A program made the position numbers and the translations under genes. A stretch of 57,363 bases of DNA from Cypionkella sp. (GTDB taxonomy: Bacteria; Pseudomonadota; Alphaproteobacteria; Rhodobacterales; Rhodobacteraceae): positions 1 to 57,363 of the forward strand of contig NZ_JAUSBA010000021.1 in the NCBI RefSeq assembly GCF_030652235.1. The letters are read 5' to 3'. Shown here one piece after another: positions 54,851 through 57,363 of the stretch. Under the pieces are notes generated by a model. The model was not told the DNA's origin and did not search any database. It was given only the letters and a program-made list of their open reading frames with translations. Position 1 is the first letter of the stretch. Every line of letters starts with the position of its first letter.

Positions 54851-56770
54851 GTGGGTAACGCACGAAACATTGCATTCTGGGTCGTCCTCTTTCTGCTGAT
54901 CCTTGCGCTATTTCAAATGTTCAACACCGGGGCGGGCACCTCGTCGTCGTCCAATGTGCCTTATTCTGAGTTTATTCAGCGGGTTGATGCGGGTGAGGTC
55001 GCCTCGGCCACGCTGGACGGCGAAAGCGTGATCGTGAAGGGCAAGGATGGTACCAGCTACGCCACCATCGCGCCGAATGATCCGATGCTGACCGATCGGT
55101 TGTTGGCCAAAGGCGTTGAAGTGCGTGCAAAAAGCCAGCAACAATCCGGCATTCTGTCGCTGATGTCGGTCTGGTTGCCGTTCATCGTGCTGATCGGCGT
55201 GTGGATTTTCTTCATGAATCGGATGCAGGGTGGCGGCAAAGGCGGGGCGATGGGGTTCGGGAAATCCCGCGCCAAGCTGCTGACCGAAAAGCAAGGCCGG
55301 GTGACGTTTGACGACGTGGCGGGCATTGACGAGGCGAAAGAGGAGCTTGAGGAGATCGTTGAATTCCTGCGCAATCCGCAGAAATTCTCGCGCTTGGGCG
55401 GCAAAATTCCGAAGGGCGCTTTGCTGGTAGGCCCTCCGGGAACCGGTAAAACCCTGCTGGCGCGGGCGATTGCGGGTGAGGCGGGCGTGCCGTTCTTCAG
55501 TATTTCGGGGTCGGATTTTGTTGAGATGTTCGTCGGTGTCGGGGCCTCCCGTGTCCGCGATATGTTTGAACAAGCCAAGAAAAACGCGCCCTGCATCGTG
55601 TTTATCGACGAGATTGACGCTGTGGGTCGTGCCCGTGGTGTCGGCGTCGGCGGTGGTAACGATGAACGTGAGCAGACCCTGAACCAGCTGCTGGTGGAGA
55701 TGGACGGCTTTGATGCCAATGAAGGCGTGATCATCGTCGCGGCCACCAACCGCAAGGACGTGCTGGACCCGGCTTTGCTGCGTCCGGGCCGGTTTGACCG
55801 CACCATCCATGTGCCGCATCCTGATATCAAAGGCCGTGAGAAAATCTTGTCGGTGCATGCGCGCAAAGTGCCGTCGGGCCCGGATGTTGATTTGCGGGTG
55901 ATCGCCCGCGGCACGCCGGGGTTCTCGGGGGCAGACCTTGCGAACCTGGTGAACGAGGCAGCCCTGTTGGCCGCCCGCGTCGGCCGCCGCTTTGTCACAA
56001 TGTCTGATTTTGAAAACGCCAAAGACAAGGTGATGATGGGGGCCGAGCGCCGCTCGATGGTGCTGACCGATGAGCAGAAAGAGCATACCGCGTACCATGA
56101 AGCGGGCCACGCGATTGTCGGCATGGCTTTGCCGAAATGCGATCCGGTGTATAAGGCGACGATCATCCCGCGCGGTGGCGCTTTGGGCATGGTGGTGTCG
56201 TTGCCCGAGATTGATCGACTGAACTGGCACAAGGATGAGTGCAAGCAGAAGATCGCGATGACGATGGCCGGTAAGGCCGCCGAGATTCTGAAATGGGGCG
56301 AGGATACTGTCTCAAACGGGCCGTCTGGTGACATCCAGCAAGCCTCGGGCTTGGCGCGCGCGATGGTGATGCGTTGGGGCATGTCGGATGCGGTTGGCAA
56401 CATTGACTACGCCGAAGCGCATGAAGGCTATCAGGGTAAAACCGCCGGGCTTTCGGTTTCGGCTGAGACGAAAATGCTGATCGAGCAGGAAGTTAAGGGC
56501 CTGATCGACGAAGGCTATGAGACCGCGCGCCGCATCCTGACCGAGCGGGCCGAAGGCTTTGAGCGGTTGGCGAAGGGGTTGTTGGAATATGAGACCCTGA
56601 CCGGCGAGGAAATCCGCAAGGTTGTCGCGGGCGATACGCCCAGTGCCGTAGATGATGGCATGGGCGACGGTCCAAGTGGGGGTTCTGGTGTCATTGCGAT
56701 CCCGAAAACCCGGGCGCGCAAGCCGAAGCTGGTGGAACCGCCAGCCGCGCCGATGGAGCCTTCTGCGTGA
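54851..56770 (+). CDS. ftsH: ATP-dependent zinc metalloprotease FtsH
   Basis: A membrane-bound AAA+ protease for membrane-protein quality control and regulator turnover. The 639-residue protein has two N-terminal membrane segments (about 7-24 and 102-120) around a periplasmic domain. Walker A GPPGTGKT is at 194-201, Walker B is [12 protein letters not shown], and the second region of homology is LLRPGRFDR. The zinc site is HEAGH at 416-420, with the third ligand Asp further on in [14 protein letters not shown] at 54851 with GGAG upstream is preferred over a GTG-less longer frame from 54818. Confidence 0.97.
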   Translation: MGNARNIAFWVVLFLLILALFQMFNTGAGTSSSSNVPYSEFIQRVDAGEVASATLDGESVIVKGKDGTSYATIAPNDPMLTDRLLAKGVEVRAKSQQQSGILSLMSVWLPFIVLIGVWIFFMNRMQGGGKGGAMGFGKSRAKLLTEKQGRVTFDDVAGIDEAKEELEEIVEFLRNPQKFSRLGGKIPKGALLVGPPGTGKTLLARAIAGEAGVPFFSISGSDFVEMFVGVGASRVRDMFEQAKKNAPCIVFIDEIDAVGRARGVGVGGGNDEREQTLNQLLVEMDGFDANEGVIIVAATNRKDVLDPALLRPGRFDRTIHVPHPDIKGREKILSVHARKVPSGPDVDLRVIARGTPGFSGADLANLVNEAALLAARVGRRFVTMSDFENAKDKVMMGAERRSMVLTDEQKEHTAYHEAGHAIVGMALPKCDPVYKATIIPRGGALGMVVSLPEIDRLNWHKDECKQKIAMTMAGKAAEILKWGEDTVSNGPSGDIQQASGLARAMVMRWGMSDAVGNIDYAEAHEGYQGKTAGLSVSAETKMLIEQEVKGLIDEGYETARRILTERAEGFERLAKGLLEYETLTGEEIRKVVAGDTPSAVDDGMGDGPSGGSGVIAIPKTRARKPKLVEPPAAPMEPSA

Positions 56771-56788
56771 GCGCAAGCGACAAAGACT

Positions 56789-56825
56789 GGAGCGCCCGAC
56801 ACCTACGCAAGGTGTCGGGCGCTCC
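56789..56825 (+). terminator. strong hairpin terminator after ftsH
   Basis: GGAGCGCCCGACACC (56789-56803) and its exact reverse complement (56811-56825) form a 15-bp stem with a 7-nt loop, 18 bp past the ftsH stop. A clean T-run is lacking; the sequence downstream turns abruptly AT-rich. Confidence 0.75.
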
Positions 56826-56996
56826 AGTGTTAAAAAATTTCCTAACGTATTGTTTAATATGTTATAATTTATAATTGCCTGATCAAATAATGGCTCGAAT
56901 TAAAAAGATATAGTCATTTTTCTGCTCAATTTGCTGCTAAATTATCATTGCAATACCCCTTTGCAGCCCTAGAGCGACTTCGCGCATGATGTCAAA

Positions 56997-57272
56997 TTGA
57001 AGTTCACTCGGCGAGAACCCACACTGCATATTAGAAAGCGCGTGCCTCGGCGGGATGCGTCTGCGGAAGAACGTGAGTATGTTTGGCTTTCAATGCACAC
57101 CGACAGCGCGCTTGTGGCAATGCGGAAGGCTTCTGCGATCTGGGATCATATGATCGAGGCTTGGGAAGCAAAGCTTGCCGGGGCCGAAGCTGATGGCAAC
57201 GCGCAACTGGTGGCCGCCAAGAACCTAGGCTCTGGACTCATTAAATCGCTTGCTCTCGGGGCAATCCATTGA
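56997..57272 (+). pseudogene. phage-type integrase N-terminal fragment (DUF6538-like)
   Basis: 91 codons from a TTG. The protein resembles the N-terminal domain found ahead of tyrosine-recombinase catalytic domains (LHIRKRVPRRD, then EREYVWLSMHTDSALVAMRK and IWDHMIEAWEAKLAGAEAD). The reading stops soon after, 30 bp before an IS5-like transposase start, so the core-binding and catalytic domains are missing. Insertion of the IS is the likely cause. It lies in AT-rich DNA (56830-56996) unlike the core genome. A short stand-alone gene is the alternative. Confidence 0.65.
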
Positions 57273-57301
57273 TTCATTGGCGGTACCAAGGGGGTGCTGC
57301 C

Positions 57302-57363
57302 ATGACCGAAATGTTCCTGCTTTCCGAAGCCCAGATGGCGCGGATATCGCCGTTCTTTCCGCT
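57302..57363 (+). mobile_element. IS5-family-like transposase, first 20 codons only
   Basis: The ATG at 57302 opens MTEMFLLSEAQMARISPFFP, which resembles the start of IS5-family (IS427-like) OrfA transposases (pattern MSDLFWLTEAQMARLEPFFP). The window ends inside the gene. The left end of the element should lie between about 57240 and 57300, but its inverted repeat could not be fixed without the other end. Confidence 0.75.

Noticed and set aside
56863-56868. TATAAT box in the AT-rich stretch after ftsH
   Set aside because: No -35 element is found at a proper distance, and AT-rich DNA gives such matches by chance.

Overview
The window reads as chromosomal DNA from an alphaproteobacterium of the Rhodobacteraceae/Rhodobacter-Roseobacter type. 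Supporting signs are high G+C codon use, an Irr-type Fur protein divergent from fabA-fabB-fabI, small DUF1127 proteins, a phosphatidylcholine synthase, and the ruvCAB / ybgC-tolQRAB-pal-cpoB-tilS-ftsH order. All calls come from reading the sequence; no database search was run.

Layout. 1-1120: tail of an IS3-family element, a decayed DUF6036-like gene and tRNA-Gly(TCC). 1250-7710: M50 peptidase, fabI, fabB and fabA (minus) against irr (plus), then a secreted fasciclin protein and a secreted 5'-nucleotidase-type phosphoesterase (minus). 7870-11105: DUF952, pyrD, a GNAT acetyltransferase and trpB. 11439-13050: two small exported PepSY-like proteins with acidic tails and a membrane-anchored LuxR-type regulator. 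13067-16986: DUF2237, a broken FAD monooxygenase and a large DUF2339 membrane protein.

17000-30055 is an accessory block. It opens with a wrecked MFS transporter gene. Next comes a LysR regulator divergent from dabB-dabA, an energy-coupled inorganic-carbon uptake system. An IS21 remnant follows, then an arsenic set: an ArsR / low-molecular-weight-phosphatase fusion, an ArsJ-partner glyceraldehyde-3-phosphate dehydrogenase, and arsJ. The last two are expected to turn arsenate into 1-arseno-3-phosphoglycerate and export it. Downstream lie two short remnants in the native order of an arsenite oxidase operon (3' end of aioB, 5' end of aioA), then a SulP anion transporter and a tandem universal stress protein. 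The block ends in a truncated group III globin gene.

30127-56825 is mostly core genome: ileS, a DUF1127 gene divergent from a LysR gene, ogt, a methyltransferase, an EamA transporter, pcs, DUF484-xerC, priA, prmA, ruvCAB, two poorly known genes, and the full Tol-Pal envelope operon followed by tilS and ftsH. After a strong hairpin the window ends in AT-rich DNA with a phage-type integrase N-terminus cut short, beside the start of an IS5-like transposase.

Most notable observations: the vestigial aioBA inside a live ars/SulP/USP cluster beside a DAB carbon-uptake operon; the PepSY-pair/LuxR cluster; three exact-period 30-bp palindromic units between fabA and fabB; and a palindrome-bearing 39-bp in-frame insertion in the IS3 transposase.
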